From Gammaproteobacteria bacterium (GTDB taxonomy: Bacteria > Pseudomonadota > Gammaproteobacteria > HK1), in the NCBI GenBank assembly GCA_022826505.1, contig JAJDUQ010000201.1, positions 1 through 38,943 of the forward strand: a DNA stretch of 38,943 nt. Direction: 5' to 3'. A model generated the notes under the pieces. That model was not told where the DNA came from. It made no database searches and saw only the letters and a list, made by a program, of their open reading frames with translations. A program made the translations under genes and the position numbers. Positions 1-8,423 of the stretch are shown in pieces (the first letter of the stretch is position 1; each line of letters begins with the position of its first letter).

Positions 1-382
1 GGGACAACAACGTAGCCGCCATCGACACCGCGCACCACACCGTGCGACGGCCAGGCTCGCCCTGCGTCGTATCCCGCGAGCACACCGCGGCTCCTCACCG
101 CCTCACGCATCGAACATCCCGCCCAGCGGGAATTGCTGCTCGACTCGGTGGAGACCCACCCTGGAGTGTGCGGTCTGTCGGGGGAGAATCGAAGAATACC
201 CGTGACCCGCTTCCGGAGGCACGAGTTCCGCGTGGCCGACCAGGCACGGCGTCGCTCGAGGTCACCCTCATTCGTGTCGGTGCGCAGTCCGGGAGGCGGA
301 GTGGCGGCCGGGTCGGACCGGGAGCCGGTCCCGGGTGGAGCGGCGTGCCTGCAGCGGTGCTCGGTGCAGGTCGAGTCGACGG
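1..382. other. Window edge without a recognisable intact gene
   Basis: No convincing complete gene is seen before the hydratase stop codon at 383. The + strand frame beginning at base 3 is open to 686, and its first 14 codons read DNNVAAIDTAHHTV, which resembles one blade of a YVTN-type beta-propeller. The similarity ends there and the rest of the frame is arginine- and proline-rich, as expected for a shadow of the opposite-strand gene. The edge may therefore hold the last scrap of a beta-propeller gene lying to the left, but this rests on a very short match. Confidence 0.3.
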
Positions 383-1174
383 CTACGCCAACGTCACCTC
401 GGCGGTGCCGATCGGACCGAAATCCACCGCGACCCGGTTTCCCGCCGCGATGGGGCTGGGCTTGCCGCAGACTCCGGTGGTGACGATGTCGCCGGCACGA
501 AGCGATGCTCCCTGGGCCTCGTGGTTGTTTGCAATCCATGCCAGCGCTTCGCGAGGGTCTCCGAGAGCGTCGGCGCCAGTGCCGGTGGTCGCCAGGTGGG
601 CGTCGATTGTCAGGGTGACGCGCTGCGCGGCGAGGTCGATCGCGCGCCAGTCCGCGTCGGTGGCGGGGCCGAGGACGAATTCGTGAGCACAGGCGTTGTC
701 GGCGGCGAGCTGTGCGCTGCCCGCGCGCGTGAAGTCCGCGAATCTCGAATTCGGAATTTCGATGGCCGGGTGCAGCGCGGCGACCGCCGCAAGCACTTCC
801 TCGACCGAATACGCCTCCCCCCGGGCCGGGAGGTCGGCGCCCATCACGAACGCGAACTCTGCCTCGGCGACCGCCATGCGGTTCGCCCCGAACGCGACTT
901 CGCACGGGCTGTGGTGCACACGGCTTGCGAGCAGGCGACCCGCGATGGGGCCTTCGACATTGATGTGGCGCTGTCCGGCGGTGCTCGTGGCCGCGATCTT
1001 CCAGCCACGGACCGGGTCGCCGCTCGTGACCGCGAGGGCGCGTTGGGCGGCGTAGCCGTCGGCCATGGTGTGCGGACGGCAGGTGTCCGGGAGCGCCTCG
1101 ATGACCTCGCCGTTCGTCCAGCATCGGTGGATGATGCGGCCGGCCTCGTTCGCATGCCTCGAAGACGAGGTCAT
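383..1174 (-). CDS. 2-keto-4-pentenoate hydratase / fumarylacetoacetase-fold protein (MhpD-like)
   Basis: The 263-residue protein has the length and motif order of the hydratase/decarboxylase group that acts on 2-hydroxypenta-2,4-dienoate-type acids in meta-cleavage pathways. Acidic metal-ligand candidates are visible in AEAEFAFVM and [10 protein letters not shown], and the C-terminal part contains the family-like stretch [25 protein letters not shown] as a continuous block. The ATG at 1174 was chosen because it overlaps the stop of the upstream ferredoxin-like gene in an ATGA junction, which implies translational coupling; the longer upstream open frame is only the shadow of that gene. No other aromatic-degradation gene is nearby, so the substrate cannot be inferred from context. 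Confidence 0.85.
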   Translation of the reverse strand: MTSSSRHANEAGRIIHRCWTNGEVIEALPDTCRPHTMADGYAAQRALAVTSGDPVRGWKIAATSTAGQRHINVEGPIAGRLLASRVHHSPCEVAFGANRMAVAEAEFAFVMGADLPARGEAYSVEEVLAAVAALHPAIEIPNSRFADFTRAGSAQLAADNACAHEFVLGPATDADWRAIDLAAQRVTLTIDAHLATTGTGADALGDPREALAWIANNHEAQGASLRAGDIVTTGVCGKPSPIAAGNRVAVDFGPIGTAEVTLA

Positions 1175-1623
1175 GCCCGCTTCCTCAACGCCGCGTCGTC
1201 CATTGCACCGAAGCGTTCCGACGCCGGCGGTTCGGGTGCTGGAAGCGAATGTTCGTGGAAGACGAATTCCTCCACCGGACGGCCGCCGATCAAGTGCTCC
1301 TGGATGATGCGTTCCAGCACGTTCGGAGTGCACGAGTGGTACCAGGTTCCGTCGGGGTAGACGACCGCAATCGGGCCGTGCACGCACACGCGAAGGCAGT
1401 TCACCTTGCTGCGATAGACGCCGCCGGCATCCACGAGCCCGAGTTCGGCGAGCCTTGCCTTGAGAAAGTCCCATGATTTCAGACCCAATGCCTTCGGACA
1501 GCACTTGGGCTTGGTCTGATCGCTGCACAGCAGGATATGGCGCCGGACCTGCCCGATGTGCAGCTCCTCGACCATCGCTTCGAGCGCAACCTGTTTCTCG
1601 GTACGTCGTGTCGGTGAGCTCAC
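1171..1623 (-). CDS. (2Fe-2S) ferredoxin domain protein, thioredoxin-like type
   Basis: The protein carries the cysteine pattern of thioredoxin-like [2Fe-2S] ferredoxins: [13 protein letters not shown] near the N-terminus and [11 protein letters not shown] in the middle, followed by [17 protein letters not shown]. Such proteins are small soluble electron carriers. A fourth ligand is available in both cysteine clusters, so cluster binding is plausible. The GTG at 1623 gives 150 residues; an ATG at 1575 gives 134 residues starting MVEELHIG and is an equally reasonable start, since neither has a strong ribosome-binding site. It overlaps the hydratase downstream by four bases, so the two are probably co-transcribed. 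Why a hydratase should be paired with a ferredoxin is not explained by the sequence. Confidence 0.85.
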   Translation of the reverse strand: MSSPTRRTEKQVALEAMVEELHIGQVRRHILLCSDQTKPKCCPKALGLKSWDFLKARLAELGLVDAGGVYRSKVNCLRVCVHGPIAVVYPDGTWYHSCTPNVLERIIQEHLIGGRPVEEFVFHEHSLPAPEPPASERFGAMDDAALRKRA

Positions 1624-1811
1624 GGTTCGTCGTCGGTGTGGCGGAAGAAGGCGCGTAGTATCCAGGATCGGGCGGGCGGGTCGTAGTGCGAATCGTGCCG
1701 GTCAGCCGGCGGACGGTACCAGCGCACGGTCCGTCACGTTGCGGGCGCGGAGCGACCGGCGGTTTCGGCAGCTCGTCCGGGCCGGCCGCACCTCGATCGA
1801 TCCGAATTCGT

Positions 1812-2204
1812 TCAAACGCTCAAGTCGTGGACCGGGATGTCCATCGCGTGTGCCGCGGCCGTCATCCGATGGTCGTAGCTGGCCAGCTCGACGGCCTGGC
1901 GTTGACCACGCAGATAGTCGAGCGACGCCAGGTGCAGGGCGTCGAGCGTGCGAAGCGGGATCGGGAACGTTCCAAGGGCTCGTGCGAGCACCCGCGGCGA
2001 GAGCTCCAGGAGCGCAAGGCGACCGACGATTCCCTGAGCCGCTTCACCATGGGAGAGCGCAAGATTGCGGGCGTGGACACGGTTCCAGAGTTCGTATTCC
2101 AGCAGGCGACTGGAGACCAGCGAGTTGTCCCAGAACGACACCGGCGGACGGCGATCTTCCGAGAGAAGATGAGCGAGTGCGACGGACGTGTCGACATAGA
2201 TCAC
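1812..2204 (-). CDS. vapC: PIN-domain ribonuclease toxin, VapC family
   Basis: The 130-residue protein begins MIYVDTSVALAHLL and shows the acidic residues of a PIN nuclease: Asp5 in YVDTS, a Glu in LLEYELWNR, an Asp in LDALHLASL and an Asp in ELASYDHRM. Toxins of this family cleave RNA, often tRNA or rRNA, when released from their antitoxin. The start is GTG at 2204, overlapping the antitoxin stop in a GTGA junction, the usual coupling in such modules. The length is normal for a VapC and all the expected acidic positions seem present, so the toxin looks intact. Confidence 0.9.
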   Translation of the reverse strand: MIYVDTSVALAHLLSEDRRPPVSFWDNSLVSSRLLEYELWNRVHARNLALSHGEAAQGIVGRLALLELSPRVLARALGTFPIPLRTLDALHLASLDYLRGQRQAVELASYDHRMTAAAHAMDIPVHDLSV

Positions 2205-2494
2205 CGGTCCGTCCGATCTTGATCCAGTTCCGCCATGAGCTCATCGAACGTCGCAACCGGTGCCGGCGTCGGCGGCGGTCCCGCATTCGCCAGCGCGGGC
2301 GGCGTCAGCCGCCCGCGCCTCACCTCCTCCGCAAGGAGGGCATCTGCCAGCATCGGGCTTCTCTCCTGCCGCGGAGGCACGATTTCGGCCACCACTCGGT
2401 CGCGGTCGGTCACCAGCACGGTCTCCCCGGAAGCAGCCAGGCGTACATACTCGCTCAGCTTGCTGTTGAGGATCTTGAGGCCGACGGTTCGCAT
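2201..2494 (-). CDS. Type II antitoxin, Phd/YefM family
   Basis: The 97-residue product starts MRTVGLKILNSKLSEYVRL and continues SGETVLVTDRDRVVAEIVPP, the typical N-terminal DNA-binding fold of Phd/YefM antitoxins. The C-terminal part is proline-rich and then acidic (FDELMAELDQD), a likely toxin-wrapping tail. A longer frame begins at 2530, but the ATG at 2494 matches the family start. It precedes and overlaps the PIN toxin by four bases. Members of this family usually repress their own promoter, so this pair is probably autoregulated; no operator could be singled out by eye. Confidence 0.88.
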   Translation of the reverse strand: MRTVGLKILNSKLSEYVRLAASGETVLVTDRDRVVAEIVPPRQERSPMLADALLAEEVRRGRLTPPALANAGPPPTPAPVATFDELMAELDQDRTDR

Positions 2495-2800
2495 TCGGCG
2501 AAGGTAGCTACCAGAAGCCACCAGTGTCAAATCCGGAGTCCCGCTGAATCAGGCGCTTGTCCGATCGGCCCCTCTTCGGCGGGTGCACCCACCATTTGCA
2601 GCAGATTCACCCGCCCGCACAGCCCCGCCGACGACACGGCGTTGTCCATATGCGGATCGTCGAAGCCGCGCCCGGTTTCGGGGTTGCGTGGTCACGTTCG
2701 TTGCTGCCTGCGAATCGCTTCCAGCGCGCGGATGGGACCCACGCCCCTGCGGGATGGCCTACTATCGAGGCTTCCAAACAAGATACGTGACGGAGCCCCC
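2495..2800. other. Intergenic region between antitoxin and MaoC gene
   Basis: This 306-base stretch lies between divergently transcribed genes and should contain both promoters. A TACTAT hexamer at 2760-2765 could be the -10 element of the MaoC gene, but no good -35 partner was found. No gene, terminator or repeat was recognised. Confidence 0.4.
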
Positions 2801-3283
2801 ATGAACCTCGAGTCCGCCCTTGTCGAGCTGACGCCGAAGATCGGCACGGAGTTCCACACGAGCCCCTGGATCACCATTACCCAGGAACGGATCGATCGCT
2901 TCGCGGATGCCACGGGAGATCATCAGTGGATCCACGTGGATCCGGAACGCGCACGCACGGAGTCTCCGTTCGGGGCGACCATCGCGCACGGATACCTCGT
3001 GCTCTCGCTGTATCCGAGTCTGCGCGGCCACGACGGAAGGAACACGCCGCCATTCCCCGGCGTGACCCGCACCATCAACTACGGGGTGAACCGGGTGAGG
3101 TTCCCGAGCCCGGTCCGGGCCGGAGCGCGGTTGCGCGGGCGGTTCGAACTCGTCGGCGCGGCCGAGCGCAACGGCGCCCTGCAGGTCGTCGAGCGGTTCA
3201 CCGCGGAGCTCGATTCCGGCGACAAGCCCGCCTGCGTGGCCGAAATCGTGCGGTTGCTGTACTTCGAAGGAGAAGCACGATGA
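2801..3283 (+). CDS. MaoC-family (R)-specific enoyl-CoA hydratase-like protein
   Basis: The 160-residue protein has the hot-dog-fold hydratase signature: ITITQERIDRFADATGDHQWIHVDPERA followed by SPFGATIAHGYLVLSL as consecutive blocks. The Asp and His of the D-x4-H active-site motif are seen in GDHQWIH. Enzymes of this family hydrate trans-2-enoyl-CoA esters. The ATG at 2801 gives the family's usual N-terminus. The stop overlaps an ATG of the downstream ectC fragment in an ATGA junction, so the two frames look translationally coupled. No fatty-acid or polyester gene is adjacent, so the physiological substrate is unknown. Confidence 0.88.
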   Translation: MNLESALVELTPKIGTEFHTSPWITITQERIDRFADATGDHQWIHVDPERARTESPFGATIAHGYLVLSLYPSLRGHDGRNTPPFPGVTRTINYGVNRVRFPSPVRAGARLRGRFELVGAAERNGALQVVERFTAELDSGDKPACVAEIVRLLYFEGEAR

Positions 3284-3438
3284 TTGTCCGCACCGTCGAA
3301 GATCTGAAGACGCAAGGAAGCTACCGGGAGATGCCGGGGGTGTGGAGCAGTGCGCGCTACCTGCTGCGCCGCGACGGCATGGGATTCACCCTCACTCGAA
3401 CCACCGTCGCAGCCGGCTCGTCACAGACCATCGCCTGA
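3280..3438 (+). pseudogene. Truncated ectoine synthase (EctC) N-terminus
   Basis: The 52-codon frame begins MIVRTVEDLKTQGSY and continues WSSARYLLRRDGMGFTLTRT, which matches the conserved start of L-ectoine synthase (MIVR, then the W-x-S-x-R-x-L-L and GMGF positions). Full EctC is about 130 residues; this frame ends at AAGSSQTIA, just before the cupin strands that carry the iron and substrate ligands, so it cannot be active as ectoine synthase. It starts inside the MaoC stop codon and ends 6 bases before the stop codon of the convergent ABC gene, suggesting that a deletion removed the remainder. No ectA or ectB is present in the window. Confidence 0.7.
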
Positions 3439-3444
3439 CCGCAG

Positions 3445-5295
3445 TCACGACGGCTGCGCCGCTTCGTTCGCGGCTGCGCCGGTGGGCGCGACGCCGCCGT
3501 TGCTCTCCTGCTGGCGGCGCCACATGTCGGCGTACGTGCCGTCGAGTGCGATGAGCTCGTCGTGCCGGCCCCGCTCGGCGATCCTTCCGGCGTCGAGGAC
3601 GAGGATCTCCTGGGCGTCCACGATCGTCGAGAGACGGTGCGCAATGCTGAGGGTCGTGCGCCCGCGCGCGAGTTCTCTCAGGTTCTGCTGAATCTCGCGC
3701 TCGGTCGCCGAATCGAGTGCTGAAGTCGCTTCGTCGAGGATGAGGATCGAGGGGTCTTTCAGCACGGTGCGTGCGATCGAAACCCGCTGCTTCTCGCCGC
3801 CCGACAGCTTCAACCCGCGTTCGCCCACCACCGTCCGGTACCCGTCCGGCGTGGAGACGATGAAGTCGTGGATGCGCGCGAGCCGCGCGGCGCGCTCCAC
3901 CTCGGCCGGCGTCGCCTCCGGCCGTCCATAAGCGATGTTGTAGTAGATGGTGTCGTTGAACAGCACCGTGTCCTGCGGAACGATGCCGATGGCGGCACGC
4001 AGGCTGGACTTGGTGATGGCGCGCACGTCCTGGCCGTCGATCCGGACTGCGCCGCCGTCCACCTCGTAGAAGCGGAACAGCAGACGGCTCACCGTCGACT
4101 TTCCGGCGCCGGACGGCCCCACGATCGCCAGGGTGCTCCCGGCCGGGACCGTGAAGCTCACGTCCTCCAGCAGCGGGCGGCGGGGGTCGTACCCGAATGC
4201 GACTCCGTCGAACTCGATTCGACCGCCGTCCACCGCGAGGTCCCGGGCTGCCGGCGCATCGGCGATCTCGTCGGACTCGTCGAGGAGTCCGAACATCTCC
4301 TCGATGTCGATCAGCGCCTGCTTGATCTCGCGATAGATGAAGCCGAAGACATTCAGCGGCTGGTAGAGCTGCATGAGGTAGGTGTTGGCCAGGACGAACC
4401 CGCCGATGGTCATCGTCCCGGCGACGATGCCGTAGGCGGAGAGCAGCATCACCGCGGTCAGCCCCACCGCGATGATCGCAGCCTGTCCGACGTTGAGCAG
4501 GGAGAGCGAGACCTGGTTCATCACCGCGGCGCGTTCGTACCCCTGCAGCGCCTCGTCGAGCCGCCGTGCCTCGTGTGCCTCGTTGCCGAAGTACTTGACG
4601 GTCTCGAAGTTGAGCAGACTGTCGATCGACTTGTTGCTCGCCTGCCCTTCCTCCTCGTTCATCCGCCGGCGGAACTTGATGCGCCACTCCGTCACCACCA
4701 GGGTGTATGCGATGTAGAGGACGACGGTCGCCATCGTGGTCAGCGCGATGACCGCGTCCAGCATGTTCCACAGGATGACGAACACGAGCACGAGCTCGAC
4801 CGCGGTGGGAATGATCGAGAACAGGCTGAAGCGCAGCAGGAGCGAGATTGCCCGGGTGCCGCGGTCGAGCGCCTGCGACAGCCGCCCGGTCTGTCTCCCG
4901 AGGTGGAAACGCAGCGACAGCGCGTGGAGATGGCGAAACACCTGCAGGGCGATGGTGCGGATGGCCCGCTCCGCCACGTTGACGAAGATGGCGTCTCGCG
5001 CCTCGTTGAACGCGAGCGAGAGCACCCGTGCGGCGCCGTAGGCCAGGATGAGCGCGACCGGCACCGCGATGAGGCCGATGTCGTCGGGGGAGAGCACATC
5101 GACCGCACGCGCGTAGAAGACCGGGATGTACACCGACACCCCCCGCGCCGCGAGCAGCATCGCCATCGCGAGCACCACCCGCACCCGCAGCGAAGGCGCC
5201 CCGCGCGGCCACAGGTAGGGCAGCAGGGACGGAAGGGCCCCCCACCCGCCGGTCGCGGATTCCCGGGACACCGCATGGTTCGAACGGTATTTCAT
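3445..5295 (-). CDS. Atm1/HMT-type ABC transporter, fused permease and ATPase
   Basis: The 616-residue half-transporter has an N-terminal six-helix exporter domain and a C-terminal ATPase. Visible motifs are Walker A GPSGAGKST near residue 393, the Q-loop block IGIVPQDTVLFNDTIYYNIA, the signature LSGGEKQRVSIART, Walker B ILILDEATSALD and the switch AHRLSTI. The Q-loop wording and the Asn-Glu-Glu-Glu-Gly-Gln segment in the membrane domain are typical of the Atm1/ABCB7 branch, which exports glutathione-linked sulfur or metal species. The ATG at 5295 was chosen because it gives the usual short N-terminal extension; no strong ribosome-binding site is present. The C-terminal tail is Ala-rich and unremarkable. 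Confidence 0.92.
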   Translation of the reverse strand: MKYRSNHAVSRESATGGWGALPSLLPYLWPRGAPSLRVRVVLAMAMLLAARGVSVYIPVFYARAVDVLSPDDIGLIAVPVALILAYGAARVLSLAFNEARDAIFVNVAERAIRTIALQVFRHLHALSLRFHLGRQTGRLSQALDRGTRAISLLLRFSLFSIIPTAVELVLVFVILWNMLDAVIALTTMATVVLYIAYTLVVTEWRIKFRRRMNEEEGQASNKSIDSLLNFETVKYFGNEAHEARRLDEALQGYERAAVMNQVSLSLLNVGQAAIIAVGLTAVMLLSAYGIVAGTMTIGGFVLANTYLMQLYQPLNVFGFIYREIKQALIDIEEMFGLLDESDEIADAPAARDLAVDGGRIEFDGVAFGYDPRRPLLEDVSFTVPAGSTLAIVGPSGAGKSTVSRLLFRFYEVDGGAVRIDGQDVRAITKSSLRAAIGIVPQDTVLFNDTIYYNIAYGRPEATPAEVERAARLARIHDFIVSTPDGYRTVVGERGLKLSGGEKQRVSIARTVLKDPSILILDEATSALDSATEREIQQNLRELARGRTTLSIAHRLSTIVDAQEILVLDAGRIAERGRHDELIALDGTYADMWRRQQESNGGVAPTGAAANEAAQPS

Positions 5296-5725
5296 CGCGG
5301 CTGTACCCGGTGTCCATGTCCCGACCCGTGGGCGGCCGGCTCCACCGGGTGGATCTCCGTTTGCGCGACACTGACGGTACCAATGCCGGAGCCGCCATTC
5401 CCGCCAAGGCAGGGATTCGGCAACGAGCGCTGCACTGGAGGAAGTTTCATGCGAGGGGGAATCTCTGGTCCCGGTTCCGGCCGTGCGAGATCGAATGGCC
5501 GGCCTCGCCGAGCCGTCTCCGTGTACGTCGGTGCGCCCCGTGCCTCGTTCGAACCGTGCCGTGACCCGCGTCGCCTCCCTGACGCGGCGGTTCCGATCGT
5601 TTCCGCATGACGTGCATTCCGGCGAAACCGCGTCATGGTAGCCCACTCGTCGTCCCGAACCGGCGAGACTTCCGGTCCGAATCGGTCTTTCCGCGCCATG
5701 CTCGCGTCTGTACCCTTGCCGCCCC
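5296..5725. other. Intergenic region between ABC exporter and Nudix gene
   Basis: This 430-base stretch separates divergent genes and contains no recognisable coding sequence. It holds two small palindromic elements, one near 5397-5417 (ATTCCCGCC...GGCAGGGAT, imperfect) and one at 5606-5637. Both resemble remnants of the short extragenic palindromes with an ATTCC-GCGAAA-GC core that are common in proteobacteria. Confidence 0.45.
5606..5637. repeat. Short inverted repeat, extragenic palindrome remnant
   Basis: Perfect 7-bp arms CATGACG (5606-5612) and CGTCATG (5631-5637) enclose 18 bases that themselves contain a CGG-CGAAA-CCG mini-hairpin. The arrangement resembles dispersed REP-like palindromes. 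Whether it recurs elsewhere in the genome cannot be seen here. Confidence 0.45.
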
Positions 5726-6415
5726 GTGCAATCCTCGACGAACGACTCACCGCCGCGCGAGCCGGTCCGGCCGCGAGACGCCGCGACTCTGATCGTGGTA
5801 CGTCCCGGCAATCGCGATCCCCTGTGCCTGATGGGGCGACGCCACGCCAAGTCGGAATTTCTGCCCGGCTACTTCGTCTTTCCGGGAGGAGCGGTCGAGG
5901 AAGCGGACCGAGTGGCGGAGCCCGCATCGCCGCTCGATCTCACCCATCTCGCAGCGATGGGTGTCGGAGCGAACGCCGGTGCCGCCGCTGCGCTCGCCGT
6001 CGCGGCGGTGCGCGAGACCTACGAGGAGACCGGAGTCATGATCGCGGCGCCGGGAGACGTGGGCGACACCCCGGGCCGGACCTTCGACGAGATGCGGCAC
6101 CGTGGCGTGGCACCGGCCCTCGGACGGCTCGTCTATCTCGGCCGGGCGATCACTCCGACATACTCCCCGATCCGGTTCCACGCCAGGTTCTTCCTCACCC
6201 GGCTCCGGCCCGGCCACGTCGGACTCGGCGGAGACGGAGAGTTGCACGACCTGACGTGGGTCCCTCTTTCCGACGTGGCATCCCTGCCGACCATCGACAT
6301 TACACGCTTCATGGCCGACTTCGCGGCGGAAATCATCAAGCGCACGCCAATCGTTCCACGGGGCCGGCCGGTGTTCACGACCCGGGGCGATCGCCATATC
6401 GTTCGCTATCTTTGA
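5726..6415 (+). CDS. Nudix hydrolase with an extended Nudix box
   Basis: The 229-residue protein has the start of a Nudix box in FVFPGGAVEEADR and its end in AAVRETYEETGV, separated by an insertion of about 40 residues. Such a long insertion between the glycine part and the catalytic REx2EE part is typical of the NUDT7/NUDT19-like and related hydrolases, which often act on CoA or nucleoside diphosphate derivatives. The start is GTG at 5726. The last 10 bases overlap the last 10 bases of the convergent metallo-beta-lactamase-fold gene. The precise substrate is not deducible. Confidence 0.85.
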   Translation: MQSSTNDSPPREPVRPRDAATLIVVRPGNRDPLCLMGRRHAKSEFLPGYFVFPGGAVEEADRVAEPASPLDLTHLAAMGVGANAGAAAALAVAAVRETYEETGVMIAAPGDVGDTPGRTFDEMRHRGVAPALGRLVYLGRAITPTYSPIRFHARFFLTRLRPGHVGLGGDGELHDLTWVPLSDVASLPTIDITRFMADFAAEIIKRTPIVPRGRPVFTTRGDRHIVRYL

Positions 6416-7353
6416 CCGCTGCGTTGTGCCGCGAGCGCGTAGCCGGCGTCGATGGACGCGGGCGCCGACCCGGAATCCCGGCGGATCGCCACCCCCTGCT
6501 CGACCAGGAGGGTCATCGTCGAGAGTACCGAGCGCGCCGCGGCCGGGTGCATCCGCACCGGCAGGTCGCGGTAGAGCCGTTTCACCATCTCGGGGATCGT
6601 GTCGATTCCGTCGCGCAGACAGGCCTCGACCTGCCAGGCGCGCAGTCGGCGGTGCTCGATGAGCGATTCGACGTACGGCTTCGGCTTGCGGATCAGTGCC
6701 CCGTGGGTGGGCCAGTAAGTCCGGTCGGCGCCGCCCAGCAGCCGCTCCAGGCTCGCGATGTAGGTGCCCATGTGTCCGTCCGGCGGTGACACGATGGTGG
6801 TCGACCAGCCCATCACGTGGTCGCCGCAGAACAGGGCCCGGTCCTCGCGCAACCGGTAGCACATGTGGTTGGAGGTATGGCCGGGCGTGTATACGCACTC
6901 GAAGCTGAACCCGTCGCACTCGATGACGTCACCGTCGCGCACCTCGACGTCGGGTGCGAATTCGAAGTCCGCGCCTTCCTCGACCACCACGGTTTCGTCG
7001 CCTGCGGCCGGGTTCCGGCCCGAGCCGTGTGGTCCGAATCCGTACGTCGGGGCCGACACGTGGCCGCGCAGCAAGGCACATCCCGGTGAATGGTCCAGGT
7101 GCGTATGGGTGACGAGCACGTGGGTGATGGTCTCGCCCCGAAGCCCGTGGACCAGGGCGTCGATGTGCGCTCCGAGCGCCGGCCCGGGGTCGATGACCGC
7201 GACGCGTCCGTGCCCCACCACGTAGGTGCCGGTGCCGTGAAACGTGAACGGGCTCGGATTGCGGGCGATCACGCGCCGGATCGACGGCGCCACGGTCTCC
7301 AGCACTCCGTACTCGAAGTCGAGTTCCCGGTTGAATCGGATGTCCGCCGGCAT
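6406..7353 (-). CDS. Metallo-beta-lactamase-fold hydrolase (LACTB2-like)
   Basis: The 315-residue protein contains the zinc motif as HVLVTHTHLDHSPG, a downstream metal His in YTPGHTSNHMCY, the bridging Asp in LFCGDHVMGW and a late His in YWPTHGALI. The C-terminal region, rich in helices (SLIEHRRLRAWQVEACL and MVKRLYRDLP), resembles the winged-helix end of LACTB2-type proteins. The ATG at 7353 has a good ribosome-binding site, GGAGG nine bases upstream, which decides the start over the longer open frame. Such enzymes hydrolyse thioesters, RNA or other esters; the substrate here is unknown. It converges on and overlaps the Nudix gene by 10 bases. Confidence 0.88.
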   Translation of the reverse strand: MPADIRFNRELDFEYGVLETVAPSIRRVIARNPSPFTFHGTGTYVVGHGRVAVIDPGPALGAHIDALVHGLRGETITHVLVTHTHLDHSPGCALLRGHVSAPTYGFGPHGSGRNPAAGDETVVVEEGADFEFAPDVEVRDGDVIECDGFSFECVYTPGHTSNHMCYRLREDRALFCGDHVMGWSTTIVSPPDGHMGTYIASLERLLGGADRTYWPTHGALIRKPKPYVESLIEHRRLRAWQVEACLRDGIDTIPEMVKRLYRDLPVRMHPAAARSVLSTMTLLVEQGVAIRRDSGSAPASIDAGYALAAQRSGQR

Positions 7354-7657
7354 CGGAATCGTTCCTCCAGGTAGGGAAAGCAGCGCAGTGATGATATCGG
7401 CACGACGTGTTCCCATGCACCGGGCTGTCGAACCGGCCGCCGAATCGCGTACCGGGCGGGATCGCGCAGGTTCGCTCGCGTGCGGGCCATCGGCACGCGG
7501 CCGGTTCCGGGCCATTGGACGAGATCGCCTGCATGCAGGACGGGGAGCGCGAACGGCGACACCGGGCAGACGGGTTCGGGGTGCTATCGTGCGGGAAACC
7601 GGCAGCGGCTCATCGACGATCGAACGACCAGCAACCAGCGAGGGTCCAAGACACGAC
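7354..7657. other. Intergenic region between divergent MBL and LOG genes
   Basis: These 304 bases should contain both divergent promoters. The only promoter-like hint is a TATCGT hexamer near 7585 oriented toward the LOG gene. No coding sequence, terminator or repeat was recognised. Confidence 0.4.
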
Positions 7658-8224
7658 ATGAAGAGAATCTGCGTTTTCTGCGGTGCACGCGACGGCCGGG
7701 CGCCGGCGTACCTGGAGGCGGCCCGGGCGCTCGGGACGGCGATTGCCGAGAACGGAATCGAACTCGTCTACGGCGGCGGGGGACGAGGCATGATGGGCGC
7801 AGTGGCCGATGCTGCCATCGCCGCGCGCGGCCGCGTCGTCGGCGTCATCCCGCGCGACCTGTTCCAGCGCGAGTTCCTCCATCGCGGACTCGCGGAGCTG
7901 CGTGCGGTGGATGGAATGCTCGAGCGGAAATCCCTCATGGCCGAGCTCTCCGACGGGTTCATCTCCCTTCCCGGCGGCATCGGCACCATGGACGAACTGT
8001 TCGAGATGTGGACGTGGACCCAGCTCGGCATCCACGACAAGCCATCGGTGCTGCTCAATGTCGACGGATACTACGACTCCATGGTCGCGTTTCTCGACGA
8101 AATGACCGCGGCCGGTTACCTCGCCCCCGATCAGCGCGCGCTGCTGCGTGTCGCCGGTACTGTGGACGAAGCGCTTTGCGGCCTGCAGTCGGCCGCCGCA
8201 CCCGGTGGTGTCCGCACCGGTTGA
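7658..8224 (+). CDS. TIGR00730/LOG-family nucleoside 5'-monophosphate phosphoribohydrolase
   Basis: The 188-residue Rossmann-fold protein starts MKRICVFCGARDG and has the family motifs LVYGGGGRGMMGAVADAA and LPGGIGTMDELFEMWTW; the latter is the PGGxGTxxE active-site signature. Members remove the ribose phosphate from cytokinin nucleotides or, in bacteria generally, from nucleoside monophosphates such as AMP. The length is normal for the family. The gene stands alone between a divergent gene and sohB, with a 199-base gap downstream, so a shared operon is not evident. Confidence 0.92.
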   Translation: MKRICVFCGARDGRAPAYLEAARALGTAIAENGIELVYGGGGRGMMGAVADAAIAARGRVVGVIPRDLFQREFLHRGLAELRAVDGMLERKSLMAELSDGFISLPGGIGTMDELFEMWTWTQLGIHDKPSVLLNVDGYYDSMVAFLDEMTAAGYLAPDQRALLRVAGTVDEALCGLQSAAAPGGVRTG

Positions 8225-8423
8225 CTCATCCACCTTCGAGAGCCCTGTGCGGTATCGCGGCCACCGGGCCTGCACGTGCATGCCGGTGCGCGCCGAATCG
8301 GTCGGTCCGGCAAGAGTCGCGCGGTCGTTCCACACTGTGACCGACCGTCGTCGCCGGTAGCGGTTCCACCGGGTGGGGTCGTGGCAAGATCGGCGCGAAT
8401 CAATCAGGACAGGAGCCCGCACG

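Noticed and set aside
1556-3283. Long plus-strand frame extending upstream of the MaoC gene through the toxin-antitoxin pair.
   Set aside because: Only the part from 2801 resembles a known family; the rest lies opposite the toxin and antitoxin genes.
3868-5610. 580-codon plus-strand frame opposite the Atm1-type exporter.
   Set aside because: It is rich in Asp, Glu, His and Arg and mirrors the exporter gene on the other strand.
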